The position numbers and the translations under genes were made by a program. DNA of 64,000 bases, from positions 177,190 through 241,189 of the forward strand of contig NZ_JAAXLS010000009.1 of assembly GCF_012328925.1 (NCBI RefSeq). The letters are read 5' to 3'. A model generated the notes under the pieces. It saw only the letters and a program-made list of their open reading frames with translations, was not told where the DNA came from and ran no database searches. The stretch's first letter is position 1. The number at the start of each line of letters is the position of its first letter. Source of the stretch: Amycolatopsis acididurans (lineage in GTDB: Bacteria > Actinomycetota > Actinomycetes > Mycobacteriales > Pseudonocardiaceae). Below are positions 47,301-55,500 of the stretch, piece by piece.

Positions 47301-48395
47301 TTGACCGGACCACTGACCGGGTTGCGTGTCGTCGAACTAGCCGGCATCGGGCCCGGCCCGCACGCCGCGATGGTGCTGGCGGACCTCGGCGCGGACGTCG
47401 TGCGCGTGGACCGCCCCACCAAGGGCTTCGATCCGACCGGTGACAACGGCGATCACCTGCTGCGCAACCGGCGTTCGGTCGCCGCCGACCTCAAGACCGG
47501 CGAGGGCCGCGAACTGGTGCTGCGCCTGGCCGCGAAGGCCGACGTGCTGCTGGAAGGGATGCGGCCCGGGGTCACCGAACGCCTCGGCGTCGGACCGGAG
47601 CACTGTCACGCGGTCAACCCGGGCCTCGTCTACGGCCGGATGACCGGCTGGGGCCAGGACGGGCCGATGGCTCAGCGCGCCGGGCACGACCTCAACTACA
47701 TCTCCCTCACCGGCGCGTTGCACGCGATGGGCCGCACCGGTGAGCCGCCGGCCCCGCCGCTGAACCTGGTCGGCGACTTCGGTGGTGGCTCGATGTTCCT
47801 CGTCGCCGGGGTGCTGGCGGCGCTGTGGGAACGGCAGCGTTCGGGCAAGGGCCAGGTCGTGGACGCCGCGATGGTCGACGGCGCGAGCGTGCTCATGCAG
47901 ATGATGTGGGCCTTCCGCGGCGCCGGGGCGTGGAGCGACGAGCGCGCGTCGAACCTGCTCGACGGCGGCGCCCCGTTCTACGACACCTACACCTGCGCCG
48001 ACGGCCGCTACCTCGCGGTCGGCTGCCTGGAACCGCAGTTCTACGCGGCTTTCCTCAAGGGCCTCGGCCTGGACGGCGAGGACCTGCCCGCACAGCTGGA
48101 CCGCTCGGGCTGGCCCCGCATGCGCGCGCGGTTCACCGAGGTGATCGTGTCCAAGACGCGCGACGAGTGGGCGGAGATCTTCGCCGGGACCGACGCGTGC
48201 GTGACGCCGGTGCTGGCGTTCGAGGAGGCCGCCGCGCATCCGCACATGGCCGCGCGGGAGTCGATCATCTCGGTCGACGGCGTGTCGCAGGCCGCCCCCG
48301 CGCCGCGGTTCTCGCGCACCCCGGCCGCGAAACCGAAGCCCCCGCACAAGCCCGGCGCCGACACCGCCGCGGTGCTCGAGGACTGGGGCGCCTAA
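47301..48395 (+). CDS. alpha-methylacyl-CoA racemase (family III CoA-transferase fold)
   Basis: The 364-residue protein has the AMACR pattern: [33 protein letters not shown], catalytic His129 ([16 protein letters not shown]) and Asp159 ([11 protein letters not shown]). It inverts the 2-methyl centre of acyl-CoAs so that beta-oxidation can proceed. It uses a TTG start with GAAGGAG upstream. Its stop overlaps the end of the convergent OsmC gene by four bases. Confidence 0.87.
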   Translation: MTGPLTGLRVVELAGIGPGPHAAMVLADLGADVVRVDRPTKGFDPTGDNGDHLLRNRRSVAADLKTGEGRELVLRLAAKADVLLEGMRPGVTERLGVGPEHCHAVNPGLVYGRMTGWGQDGPMAQRAGHDLNYISLTGALHAMGRTGEPPAPPLNLVGDFGGGSMFLVAGVLAALWERQRSGKGQVVDAAMVDGASVLMQMMWAFRGAGAWSDERASNLLDGGAPFYDTYTCADGRYLAVGCLEPQFYAAFLKGLGLDGEDLPAQLDRSGWPRMRARFTEVIVSKTRDEWAEIFAGTDACVTPVLAFEEAAAHPHMAARESIISVDGVSQAAPAPRFSRTPAAKPKPPHKPGADTAAVLEDWGA

Positions 48396-48856
48396 CCGGT
48401 CTTCGGCTCGTGCCGCACCGGAAAGCTGACCGAGTTGGCGATGAAACACGTCGCGTGCGCCCGCTCGTGCAGTGATTCCGCCTTGGCGATCATGGCGGGA
48501 TCGGCGAGGGTCACCTCGGGACGCAGCACGACCTCGGTGAACCGGCCGCTGCCGCCGGGCGCCTCCCGCATCGTGCCGCTCGCCGCGTCCACGTAGGCGG
48601 TCACGACGACGCCGTCGCGAGCGCACAGCGAGAGGTAGGTCAGCATGTGGCACTCCGACAGCGCGGCGACCAAGAGCTCCTCCGGGTTCCACCGGTCCGG
48701 CGTTCCCCGGAACGCCGGGTCGGCGCTGCCCCGCAGCGTCGGCTTGCCCTCGGCGGTCACGTCGTGGTCGCGGCCGTAGCCGCGGTAGTTCTCGGTGCCC
48801 GCGCCGGTGTTGCCGGTCCAGCGCACGGTGACGCGATAGTCGTGCTCCCTGCTCAT
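48392..48856 (-). CDS. OsmC-family peroxiredoxin-like protein
   Basis: The 154-residue protein has the two OsmC/Ohr cysteines, Cys69 ([11 protein letters not shown]) and Cys137 ([10 protein letters not shown]), expected to reduce organic hydroperoxides with a thiol or lipoyl partner. [16 protein letters not shown] is characteristic. ATG at 48856 overlaps the stop of the GntR gene upstream, so the two are co-expressed and the regulator likely controls both. Confidence 0.83.
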   Translation of the reverse strand: MSREHDYRVTVRWTGNTGAGTENYRGYGRDHDVTAEGKPTLRGSADPAFRGTPDRWNPEELLVAALSECHMLTYLSLCARDGVVVTAYVDAASGTMREAPGGSGRFTEVVLRPEVTLADPAMIAKAESLHERAHATCFIANSVSFPVRHEPKTG

Positions 48857-49485
48857 GACACTCCTTCGGAAACAGCGGACATCGTCGCCAGGACGTGCTC
48901 GCGGGCAGCGGCGGCCGCCTCGCCGGGACGGCCGCCTTCGATGGCGGAGATCATCCGGCGGTGCTCGTCGTCCACCCGCGCCGTCCTGGCGGGCGCGGCC
49001 AGCGAGACACGGGTCGAGACGATGATCTGGTCCCAGATCCGCTCCAGCGCGTCCGCGACCATCGGGTTGTCGGCGAGCGTCGCGATCCAGGCATGGAAGG
49101 CCCGGTTGTGCCGGGTGCCCTCGACCAGGTCACCGCCACGCGTCGCGCGATCGGCCCGATCGGCGTACTCGGCGAGGCGGCCCAGATCCGCGGGCGCGAG
49201 CTTTCCGGCCTGCTGCCGGCGCGCGGCCAGCTCCGCGGTCAGCGCGTCCAGCGCGGCGCGCATGCGGTAAGCGTCGCGCAACGCCTTCGCGTCCAGTTCC
49301 ACCACGGTCACCCCGCGGCGCGCGGCCCGCACCAGGCCGTCGCTTTCCAGGCGCCGCAGCGTCTCGCGGACCGGCGTGCGGCTGACGCCGAGCCGCGCAC
49401 ACAGCTCCTGCTCCGTGATCGGCTGCCCGGCCGGGTACGCACCCAGCACGATCAGCCCGCGGACCTGCTCATACACCGACGGCAC
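48853..49485 (-). CDS. GntR-family (FCD) transcriptional regulator
   Basis: The 210-residue protein has a GntR winged helix (about 5-68; LIVLGAYPAGQPITEQELCARLGVSRTPVRETLRRLESDGLV) and an FCD domain (HNRAFHAWIATLADNPMV, DDEHRRMISAIEGG). GTG at 49485 is six bases after GCGAGGAG; GTG at 49491 is the alternative. It leads a two-gene unit with the OsmC gene and is divergent from the pirin gene. A GTATAC site lies 26 bases upstream. Confidence 0.83.
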   Translation of the reverse strand: MPSVYEQVRGLIVLGAYPAGQPITEQELCARLGVSRTPVRETLRRLESDGLVRAARRGVTVVELDAKALRDAYRMRAALDALTAELAARRQQAGKLAPADLGRLAEYADRADRATRGGDLVEGTRHNRAFHAWIATLADNPMVADALERIWDQIIVSTRVSLAAPARTARVDDEHRRMISAIEGGRPGEAAAAAREHVLATMSAVSEGVS

Positions 49486-49510
49486 CCGCACCTCCTCGCT
49501 CGTATGCAAT

Positions 49511-49516
49511 GTATAC
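49511..49516. promoter_or_regulatory. FadR-type GTATAC site before GntR and pirin genes
   Basis: TGTATACC in the divergent gap between the GntR-family gene and the pirin gene matches the FadR-subfamily core GTM-KAC, as does the site before the hexonate regulator. It is a candidate autoregulatory operator. Confidence 0.4.
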
Positions 49517-49608
49517 CAAAATGCGCCGCCGCGGATCGGGAATCGATCTGGACTCCGAGGTGTTTTCCGAGCAAGATGTTGAGCGTCGAACCACTTTGAG
49601 GAGACACG

Positions 49609-50574
49609 ATGCCGGCCATCACCGCGGACACCCTGACCCTGCCGCGCGTCAGCACCCCCGACCCCGCCACCGTCGCGGAGCGCCCCGTGCGCGCCGTGAG
49701 CACGGCCCCCACCGGTTACGAAGGAGAAGGATTCCCGGTGCGCCGTGCGTTCGCCGGGATCTCCTCGGCGGTGCTGGACCCGTTCATCCACATGGACCAG
49801 ATGGGCGAGGTCGAGTACGCGCCCGGCGAGCCGAAGGGCACGCCGTGGCATCCCCACCGCGGCTTCGAAACCGTGACCTACATGCTCGACGGCGTGTTCG
49901 AGCACGCCGACTCGCACGGCGGCGGCGGGCTCATCACCAACGGCGACACCCAGTGGATGACCGCGGGCAGCGGGATCCTGCACATCGAGAAGCCGCCGGA
50001 GGACCTCGTCGTGTCGGGCGGGCTGTTCCACGGCGTGCAGCTGTGGGTGAACCTCCCGCGGGCCAGCAAGTTCACCCCGCCCCGCTACCAGGACATCCGC
50101 GCCACGCAGGCGAAACTGCTGTCCTCCGACGACGGCGGGGCGCTGTTGCGGGTCATCGCCGGCGGGATCGACGGGCACGAGGGCCCCGGCTCGACGTACA
50201 CGCCGATCACGATGATCCACGCCACGGTCAGCCCCGGCGCGCGGCTGCGGATCCCGTGGCGCGCGGACTTCAACGCGCTCGGTTACGTGCTCGCGGGCAA
50301 CGGCACCGTCGGCACAGGCGAACGACCGGTCCACAAGGGACAGCTGGCCGTCTTCGGCGACGGCGGTGCGCTGACCTTCGGCGCCGCCACGAGCCAGCCC
50401 GCCGCGGAGCCGAACCTGGAACTGCTGCTGCTGGGCGGGCTCCCGATCCGCGAACCGGTCGTGCAGTACGGCCCGTTCGTGATGAACACGCGCGAGGAAG
50501 TGGTGGCCGCGTTCGAGGACTACCAGGCGGGCCGCTTCGGGGTCGTTCCCGCCGAGCACCTCCCCCACACCTGA
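49609..50574 (+). CDS. pirin-family bicupin
   Basis: The 321-residue protein is a pirin: N-terminal cupin with the metal motif HPHRGFETVTYMLDG and ITNGDTQWMTAGSGILHIE, and a C-terminal cupin. Pirins act as quercetin-type dioxygenases or redox-sensing cofactors. ATG follows TTGAGGAGA. It is divergent from the GntR-OsmC unit and convergent with the flavin reductase gene. Oxidative or aromatic stress is a plausible link to OsmC. Confidence 0.85.
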   Translation: MPAITADTLTLPRVSTPDPATVAERPVRAVSTAPTGYEGEGFPVRRAFAGISSAVLDPFIHMDQMGEVEYAPGEPKGTPWHPHRGFETVTYMLDGVFEHADSHGGGGLITNGDTQWMTAGSGILHIEKPPEDLVVSGGLFHGVQLWVNLPRASKFTPPRYQDIRATQAKLLSSDDGGALLRVIAGGIDGHEGPGSTYTPITMIHATVSPGARLRIPWRADFNALGYVLAGNGTVGTGERPVHKGQLAVFGDGGALTFGAATSQPAAEPNLELLLLGGLPIREPVVQYGPFVMNTREEVVAAFEDYQAGRFGVVPAEHLPHT

Positions 50575-50575
50575 G

Positions 50576-51322
50576 TCACGTCCCCGTCGGCCCGAACCGC
50601 TCCGTCTTGATCCGGCGCGCGTCGTGGCCGAGTGCGAGCAGGATGTCGGCCGCGGTCTCCACGAAACCCGTGGGCCCGCACACGAAACAGGCCGGAGCGA
50701 ACTCCGCGGGCCAGCCCCCGGCGTTCAGGTCGGCGACGCCGATCCGTTTCGGCGGCCGCGGCCAGCCCTCCGGCGTCTCGCGGGTGTACACAAAGGACAC
50801 TTCAACGCCGGTGAGCGCCGCCTGCCGCAGTTCGCCGGCGTAGTAGACCTCGGCGGGGGTGCGCACCGAGTACAGCAACCGGAACGGCGTGCGCGCGCCG
50901 GCGGCGCGACGGGCCCGGATCATGGCCATCAGCGGCACGATGCCCGAACCGCCCGCGATCAGCAGCACCGGTTCCGGCGCGGTATCGCGCCACACGAACC
51001 AGCCGCCGATCGGGCCCCGCACCTCCACCGGATCACCGATCGAGAAAACGCCGGTGAGATGCGGGGAAACCTCACCGTCGCCGACGCGCTGCACGGTCAG
51101 CTCGACACGTTCGCCGTCGGCGGGCGCGGCCACCGAGTAGCTGCGCTGTGCGCTGTAACCGTCCTCCGCGGTGAGCTTGACGTCCACGTGCTGGCCGGGC
51201 AGGTGTCCCGGCCAGCCGGGCACGTCGAGGACGAGTGTGCGGGCGGTGGGCGTCTCGTCGCGCACGGCGGCCAGCCGCGCGACGCGCCAGCTCAGTCGCC
51301 CTGGTACCGCTGCTCGCGCCAT
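50576..51322 (-). CDS. ferredoxin-NADP reductase-type FAD oxidoreductase
   Basis: The 248-residue protein has the flavin-binding RSYSVAAP, the NAD(P)-binding GGSGIVPLMAMIRARR and the closing CGPTGFVETA. It lacks an iron-sulfur domain. Its start lies 31 bases inside the molybdenum oxidoreductase gene, so it is made together with it and probably passes electrons to or from that enzyme, or regenerates it. Cytoplasmic: no signal peptide. Confidence 0.83.
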   Translation of the reverse strand: MARAAVPGRLSWRVARLAAVRDETPTARTLVLDVPGWPGHLPGQHVDVKLTAEDGYSAQRSYSVAAPADGERVELTVQRVGDGEVSPHLTGVFSIGDPVEVRGPIGGWFVWRDTAPEPVLLIAGGSGIVPLMAMIRARRAAGARTPFRLLYSVRTPAEVYYAGELRQAALTGVEVSFVYTRETPEGWPRPPKRIGVADLNAGGWPAEFAPACFVCGPTGFVETAADILLALGHDARRIKTERFGPTGT

Positions 51323-51891
51323 GGGTCCCCGTAGTCGTGGTAGCCGGCCGCCTCCCAGAAGCCCGGTTCGTTCTCGAGCGTCAGCTCGATGTCATAGACC
51401 CACTTCGCGGACTTCCAGAAGTACAGATGCGGCACCAGCAGCCGGGCGGGCCCGCCGTGTTCGGGCGCGAGGTCCTCGCCGTCGTGGTCGAACGCGATCC
51501 ACGCCTGCCCGTCGAGCAGATCCTCCAGCGGCAGGTTGGTGGTGTAGCCGTCGTAGGAGTGCACCAGCACGAAGTCCGCGGCGGTGTCCACGCCGGCCAT
51601 CAGCGTGTCGAGCGAGACGCCGCGCCAGTGCGTGCCCAGCTTCGACCACTTGGTGACGCAGTGGATGTCCACGGTCGGCTCCTGCGCGGGAAGCGCCCGC
51701 AGTTCCGCCCACGACCAGCTGTGCTTCACCCCGGCCTCGGTGGTGATCGTGAACTCCCAGGTCTCGAGCGGCACTTTCGGCGTCGGTCCCACCGAGAGCA
51801 CCGGGAAGCCCTTCCCCAGGTACTGCCCGGGCGGCAACGGCACGTCACCGCCCCGCCCGCGCCCGGTGAACCCGGGAGTCACGATGCCCAA
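51292..51891 (-). CDS. sulfite-oxidase-family molybdopterin oxidoreductase
   Basis: The 199-residue protein is a compact SUOX-type catalytic domain with molybdenum ligand Cys78 (VDIHCVTKWSKL) and WRGVSLDTLM, HGGPARLLVPHLYFWKSAKWV. No Tat signal or haem domain is visible, so it is likely a cytosolic relative of YedY/MsrP, possibly reducing sulfoxides or oxidising sulfite. Start is TTG at 51891, or GTG at 51882. The overlapping flavin reductase gene suggests a two-component system. Confidence 0.82.
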   Translation of the reverse strand: MGIVTPGFTGRGRGGDVPLPPGQYLGKGFPVLSVGPTPKVPLETWEFTITTEAGVKHSWSWAELRALPAQEPTVDIHCVTKWSKLGTHWRGVSLDTLMAGVDTAADFVLVHSYDGYTTNLPLEDLLDGQAWIAFDHDGEDLAPEHGGPARLLVPHLYFWKSAKWVYDIELTLENEPGFWEAAGYHDYGDPWREQRYQGD

Positions 51892-51898
51892 CTACGTC

Positions 51899-53341
51899 TC
51901 ACCTCTCGCCGTCGACGCGTCGCGGCAGCTGCCACGGGTTCGCTTCCCGCAACGGCGGGGGAAGCAGGGCGTCGGGGAAGCCCTGCCAGGCCACCGGGCG
52001 CAGGAAACGCTCGATGGCGGCGGTGCCGACCGACGTCGTGGTGGGCGCGGTGGTGGCCGGGTACGGACCACCGTGCTGCTGCGCCCAGCTCACGGTAACG
52101 CCCGTCGGCCAGTCGTTCCACAACAGCCGCCCCGCGATCCGGGTGAGCGCGGGCATGATCGCCCGGAGGTCCTCGGCCTCGGACTCCTCGCCGTGCACGG
52201 TCGCGGTCAGGCCCGGCTCGAGCTCCCCGAGCAGTTCCCGCAGTTCGTCCTGCCCGGAGTAGGTGACCACGATCGACGTCGGGCCGAAGCACTCCGAGCG
52301 CACGATTTCACCGGCCTTGCGGAAGTCCACGCCCCGCACGGTCAGCAGCGCCGGCTCGAATCCGGCTTCCTCGGGCGCGGCGAGCACCGTCACCGACGGC
52401 TCCGCACGCAGCCGTGCGGTGCTCTGCTGGTAGCCGTTCGCGATGCGGTCGTTGAGCATCGGCTGCGCCGACACCGCCCGCACCGCCTCGCGCAGCGCGT
52501 CGTCGAGGCCGTGGCCCTCCGGCAGGAAGAGCAGGCCCGGTTTGGTGCAGAACTGCCCGGCGCCCAGCGTGAACGAGCCGACGTAGCCCTTGGCCACCTC
52601 GGCGCCACGCGCCTTGACCGCCCCCGGCGTGACGACGACGGGATTGACGCTGCCCAGCTCGCCGTAGAACGGGATCGGCGTCGGCCGCGCCACGGCGATG
52701 TCGAACAGCGCGCGCCCGCCGGGCACCGATCCGGTGAAGGCCGCCGCGAGGACACGCGGGTCCTTCAGCGCCTCGACTCCGGCGTCGACCCCGGAGATGA
52801 CGTCGAAGATCCCCTCCGGTGCGCCGGCGCCGACGAGCGCCTCGCGCACGATCCGGCCGGTGCGTTCGGACAGTTCGGGGTGACCGGGGTGCGCCTTCAG
52901 CACGACCGGGCAGCCCGCGGCGAGCGCCGAGGCGGTGTCCCCGCCGGCGACGCTGAACGCGAACGGGAAGTTGCTGGCGGCGAACACCAGCACCGGGCCG
53001 ATCGGCACGACGGTGCGGCGGATGTCCGGGCGCGGGCCCATCGGCCAGTCCGGATCGGCGTGATCGATCGTCGCGCCGAGGAAGGCGCCGTCGCGCAGCA
53101 CGTCGCCGAACAGGCGCAGCTGGAACGTGGTGCGGGCGAGTTCGCCGCGCAGCCGCGGCGCTTCGGGCAGGTGTGTTTCCTGCGCGGCGAGCGGGATCAG
53201 CTCCGCCGCGGCGGCGTCGAGGGCATCCGCCGCGGCGGCGAGCCACCCGGCCCGCTGGGCGGGCGTCGTCTCCGCGAGCCGGGGCGCGGCGGCCGCCGCC
53301 GCGGCGAGCACCCGGTTCAGTTCGCTCGACTGGGTATCCAT
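51899..53341 (-). CDS. aldehyde dehydrogenase, alpha-ketoglutarate semialdehyde type
   Basis: The 480-residue protein belongs to the short ALDH branch of ketoglutarate semialdehyde dehydrogenases: Asn124 (FAASNFPFAFS), base Glu228 (FYGELGSVNP) and nucleophile Cys265 (LGAGQFCTKPG). It would make 2-oxoglutarate with NADP, the last step of pentonate, hexarate or hydroxyproline breakdown. ATG follows AAGGAAGGG. It is divergent from an IclR regulator with palindromes between. The upstream dehydratases are not in this cluster. Confidence 0.83.
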   Translation of the reverse strand: MDTQSSELNRVLAAAAAAAPRLAETTPAQRAGWLAAAADALDAAAAELIPLAAQETHLPEAPRLRGELARTTFQLRLFGDVLRDGAFLGATIDHADPDWPMGPRPDIRRTVVPIGPVLVFAASNFPFAFSVAGGDTASALAAGCPVVLKAHPGHPELSERTGRIVREALVGAGAPEGIFDVISGVDAGVEALKDPRVLAAAFTGSVPGGRALFDIAVARPTPIPFYGELGSVNPVVVTPGAVKARGAEVAKGYVGSFTLGAGQFCTKPGLLFLPEGHGLDDALREAVRAVSAQPMLNDRIANGYQQSTARLRAEPSVTVLAAPEEAGFEPALLTVRGVDFRKAGEIVRSECFGPTSIVVTYSGQDELRELLGELEPGLTATVHGEESEAEDLRAIMPALTRIAGRLLWNDWPTGVTVSWAQQHGGPYPATTAPTTTSVGTAAIERFLRPVAWQGFPDALLPPPLREANPWQLPRRVDGER

Positions 53342-53354
53342 ATTTCCCTTCCTT

Positions 53355-53391
53355 GTTCACATACATGAACATGATCCCGTATCTTGAATAC
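53355..53391. promoter_or_regulatory. palindromes in the dehydrogenase-IclR divergent promoter
   Basis: GTTCACATACATGAAC (53355-53370, GTTCA/TGAAC arms) and GTATCTTGAATAC (53379-53391, GTAT/ATAC arms) lie in the 86-base AT-rich gap. They are candidate IclR operators controlling both genes. Confidence 0.5.
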
Positions 53392-53427
53392 TATTCGTCG
53401 CCAGGAACACGGGTCAACGGAGGACGT

Positions 53428-54204
53428 ATGCCGGAGGTGGCCGAGCAGTCCGGGGTGAAGTCCGCGCGGCGCACGGTGGAGCTGCTGGAGGCGTTCGCGG
53501 TGCGGGACGCGTGGCTGTCGTTGTCGGAGCTGCACACGATCACCGGTATCCCGCGGTCGAGCCTGCACGGGCTGCTGCGCACGCTGACCGAGGCGGGATG
53601 GCTGGAGGCGGACGCCGCCGCGACGCGGTACCGGCTCGGCATGCGCGCGTTGTTGTGCGGCACGGCCTACCTGGACCGCGATCCGGCGATGCGGTTCGCG
53701 CGGGAGACACTGGAGGATCTGCGGGAGCGCACGGGGTTCACGGCGCACTACGCGCGGCGGGACGGCGGGCAGATCGTGTACCTGGAGACACGGGAATCGC
53801 GGAACGCGAAACGCTCCGTGTCGCGGGTGGGGCGCGCACTGCCCGCGTACTCGACGGCGCTGGGCAAGGCGCTGCTGGCGGAGCTGACGCAGGACGAGAT
53901 CGCGGCGCTGTATCCGGAGCGGCTGATCTCGCTGACGCCGAACACCCTCACCTCGGTGGCGGCCCTGCGGCAGGAATGCGACACCATCCGCCGGCGCGGT
54001 TTCGCGACCGAGGTCGAGGAAAGCACCGCGGGACTGCGGTGCGTGGCGGCGGTGGTGCCCTACCGCATTCCCGGCACGGACGCGCTCAGCTGCGCGATCC
54101 CGGTGGACGAGGTGACCGACGCCGAAGCAGTCACACTGGGCGAGATCCTGGCCGAGACGGCGGCGAACCTGGGCCGCCGCCTGCGGCACGCGGGAATTCG
54201 CTGA
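53428..54204 (+). CDS. IclR-family transcriptional regulator
   Basis: The 258-residue protein has an IclR winged helix (about 10-72; LLEAFAVRDAWLSLSELHTITGIPRSSLHGLLRTLTEAGWL) and effector domain (VSRVGRALPAYSTALGKALLAEL, RGFATEVEESTAGLRCVAAVV). ATG at 53428 follows CGGAGGACGT. Divergent from the aldehyde dehydrogenase gene, its likely target. It is one of three IclR regulators in this window, all next to catabolic genes. Confidence 0.87.
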   Translation: MPEVAEQSGVKSARRTVELLEAFAVRDAWLSLSELHTITGIPRSSLHGLLRTLTEAGWLEADAAATRYRLGMRALLCGTAYLDRDPAMRFARETLEDLRERTGFTAHYARRDGGQIVYLETRESRNAKRSVSRVGRALPAYSTALGKALLAELTQDEIAALYPERLISLTPNTLTSVAALRQECDTIRRRGFATEVEESTAGLRCVAAVVPYRIPGTDALSCAIPVDEVTDAEAVTLGEILAETAANLGRRLRHAGIR

Positions 54205-54207
54205 CCG

Positions 54208-55500
54208 CTACCAGCGGCCCAGCCACTCCGCGAAGAACCCGCCCAGCGGCTCCCCCGCGTGCGCTTCGGCGTGCGCGACGAAATCCGCCGTGGTCACCGC
54301 GCCGTGCCGCCACACGGTCGCCCACGAGCGCAGCATGGCGAAGAACCGCTCGTCGCCCACGCGGCCTCGCAACGCGTGCAGCGTCAGCGCGCCCCGCTTG
54401 TACACCGGCGGATCGAACAGGTGCGCCACACCCGGGTCGCCGATCGGGAACGCGGAACCGGGCACCCGCGCGCCCCACTCCCGGACCAGCTCGGCCACGC
54501 CCGGGCCGCCGGATTCCTGCGACCACAGCCATTCGGCGTAGGTCGCGAATCCCTCGTTGAGCCAGATGTCCTGCCACCGCGCGATGGTGAGGCTGTTACC
54601 GAACCACTGGTGCGCCAGCTCGTGCGCCACCAGCCGCTCGAAACCACACCGGCCGTCGACGTGGTTCGCCCCGAAGATGGCCATGCCCTGCGCCTCGATC
54701 GGGTCCTCGAGATCGTCGTCGGTCACCACCACGACGTACTCACCGAACGGGTAGGGCCCGAACAGCCGCTCGAAGCAGGCCATCATCTCCGGCTGGCGGC
54801 CGAAATCGGCGGACGCCTTGTCCCGCAGCCGCCGCGGCACCGCGACGCGCTGTGCCACCGGGCCGGGCAACGGCAGTTCGTCGTACCGTCCGATCTGGAC
54901 ACTCATCAGGTAGGTCGAGGTCGGCTCGCGGCGCTGGAAGACCCACGTCGTCGCGCTCGCGCCCGCCTGCCGCGACACCAGATCACCGGTGACGAGGACC
55001 CGATAGGCCGAGGACGTGGTCACCGCGACCGTGTAGGACGCCTTGTCCCCCGGCCGGTCGTTGCACGGGAACCACGACGGGGCCCCGATCGGCTGGCTCG
55101 CCACGAGCGCGCCGTCGGTGAGCTCGTCCCAGCCGATGTCGCCCCACCGGCCGCCGACCGGGCGCGGATTGCCCGAGTACCGGACCTCGACGGCGAACTC
55201 CGCGCCCTCCGCGAGCGGCCGCGCCGGTTTGACCGTCATCCGGTGCCCGCGGCGGGCGAACTTGGCGGCACGACCGTCGACCCGGACCGCACTCACCTTG
55301 AAGCCGGACAGATCGAGCGTGAACCGCGACAGCTGCCGGCGCGCGACGGCGGTGAGCACCGCGTGCGCGGACAGCCGGTTCGGCACGATCTTGTAGTCCA
55401 GGCGCAGGTCGTAGCGGGCGACGTGATACGTCTCGTCGCCGTGGTCGGGGAGGTAGCTCAAGCCCGGCGCCCCCAGGACGCGATCGGATTGCCCAGCCAC
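54208..55500 (-). CDS. M1-family zinc metallopeptidase
   Basis: The 430-residue protein has the gluzincin motif HELAHQW (293-299) and the distal zinc ligand Glu316 (WLNEGFATYAEWLW). It is the short M1 type without the C-terminal helical domain. The exopeptidase GAMEN motif is replaced by EAQGMAIFG, so recognition of the free N-terminus may differ. Starts at GTG 55500, GTG 55479 or TTG 55461 are possible; the last overlaps the upstream stop as TTGA. No signal peptide is seen. Coupled to a Pls-type synthetase gene, which suggests it handles that polymer. Confidence 0.8.
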   Translation of the reverse strand: MAGQSDRVLGAPGLSYLPDHGDETYHVARYDLRLDYKIVPNRLSAHAVLTAVARRQLSRFTLDLSGFKVSAVRVDGRAAKFARRGHRMTVKPARPLAEGAEFAVEVRYSGNPRPVGGRWGDIGWDELTDGALVASQPIGAPSWFPCNDRPGDKASYTVAVTTSSAYRVLVTGDLVSRQAGASATTWVFQRREPTSTYLMSVQIGRYDELPLPGPVAQRVAVPRRLRDKASADFGRQPEMMACFERLFGPYPFGEYVVVVTDDDLEDPIEAQGMAIFGANHVDGRCGFERLVAHELAHQWFGNSLTIARWQDIWLNEGFATYAEWLWSQESGGPGVAELVREWGARVPGSAFPIGDPGVAHLFDPPVYKRGALTLHALRGRVGDERFFAMLRSWATVWRHGAVTTADFVAHAEAHAGEPLGGFFAEWLGRW

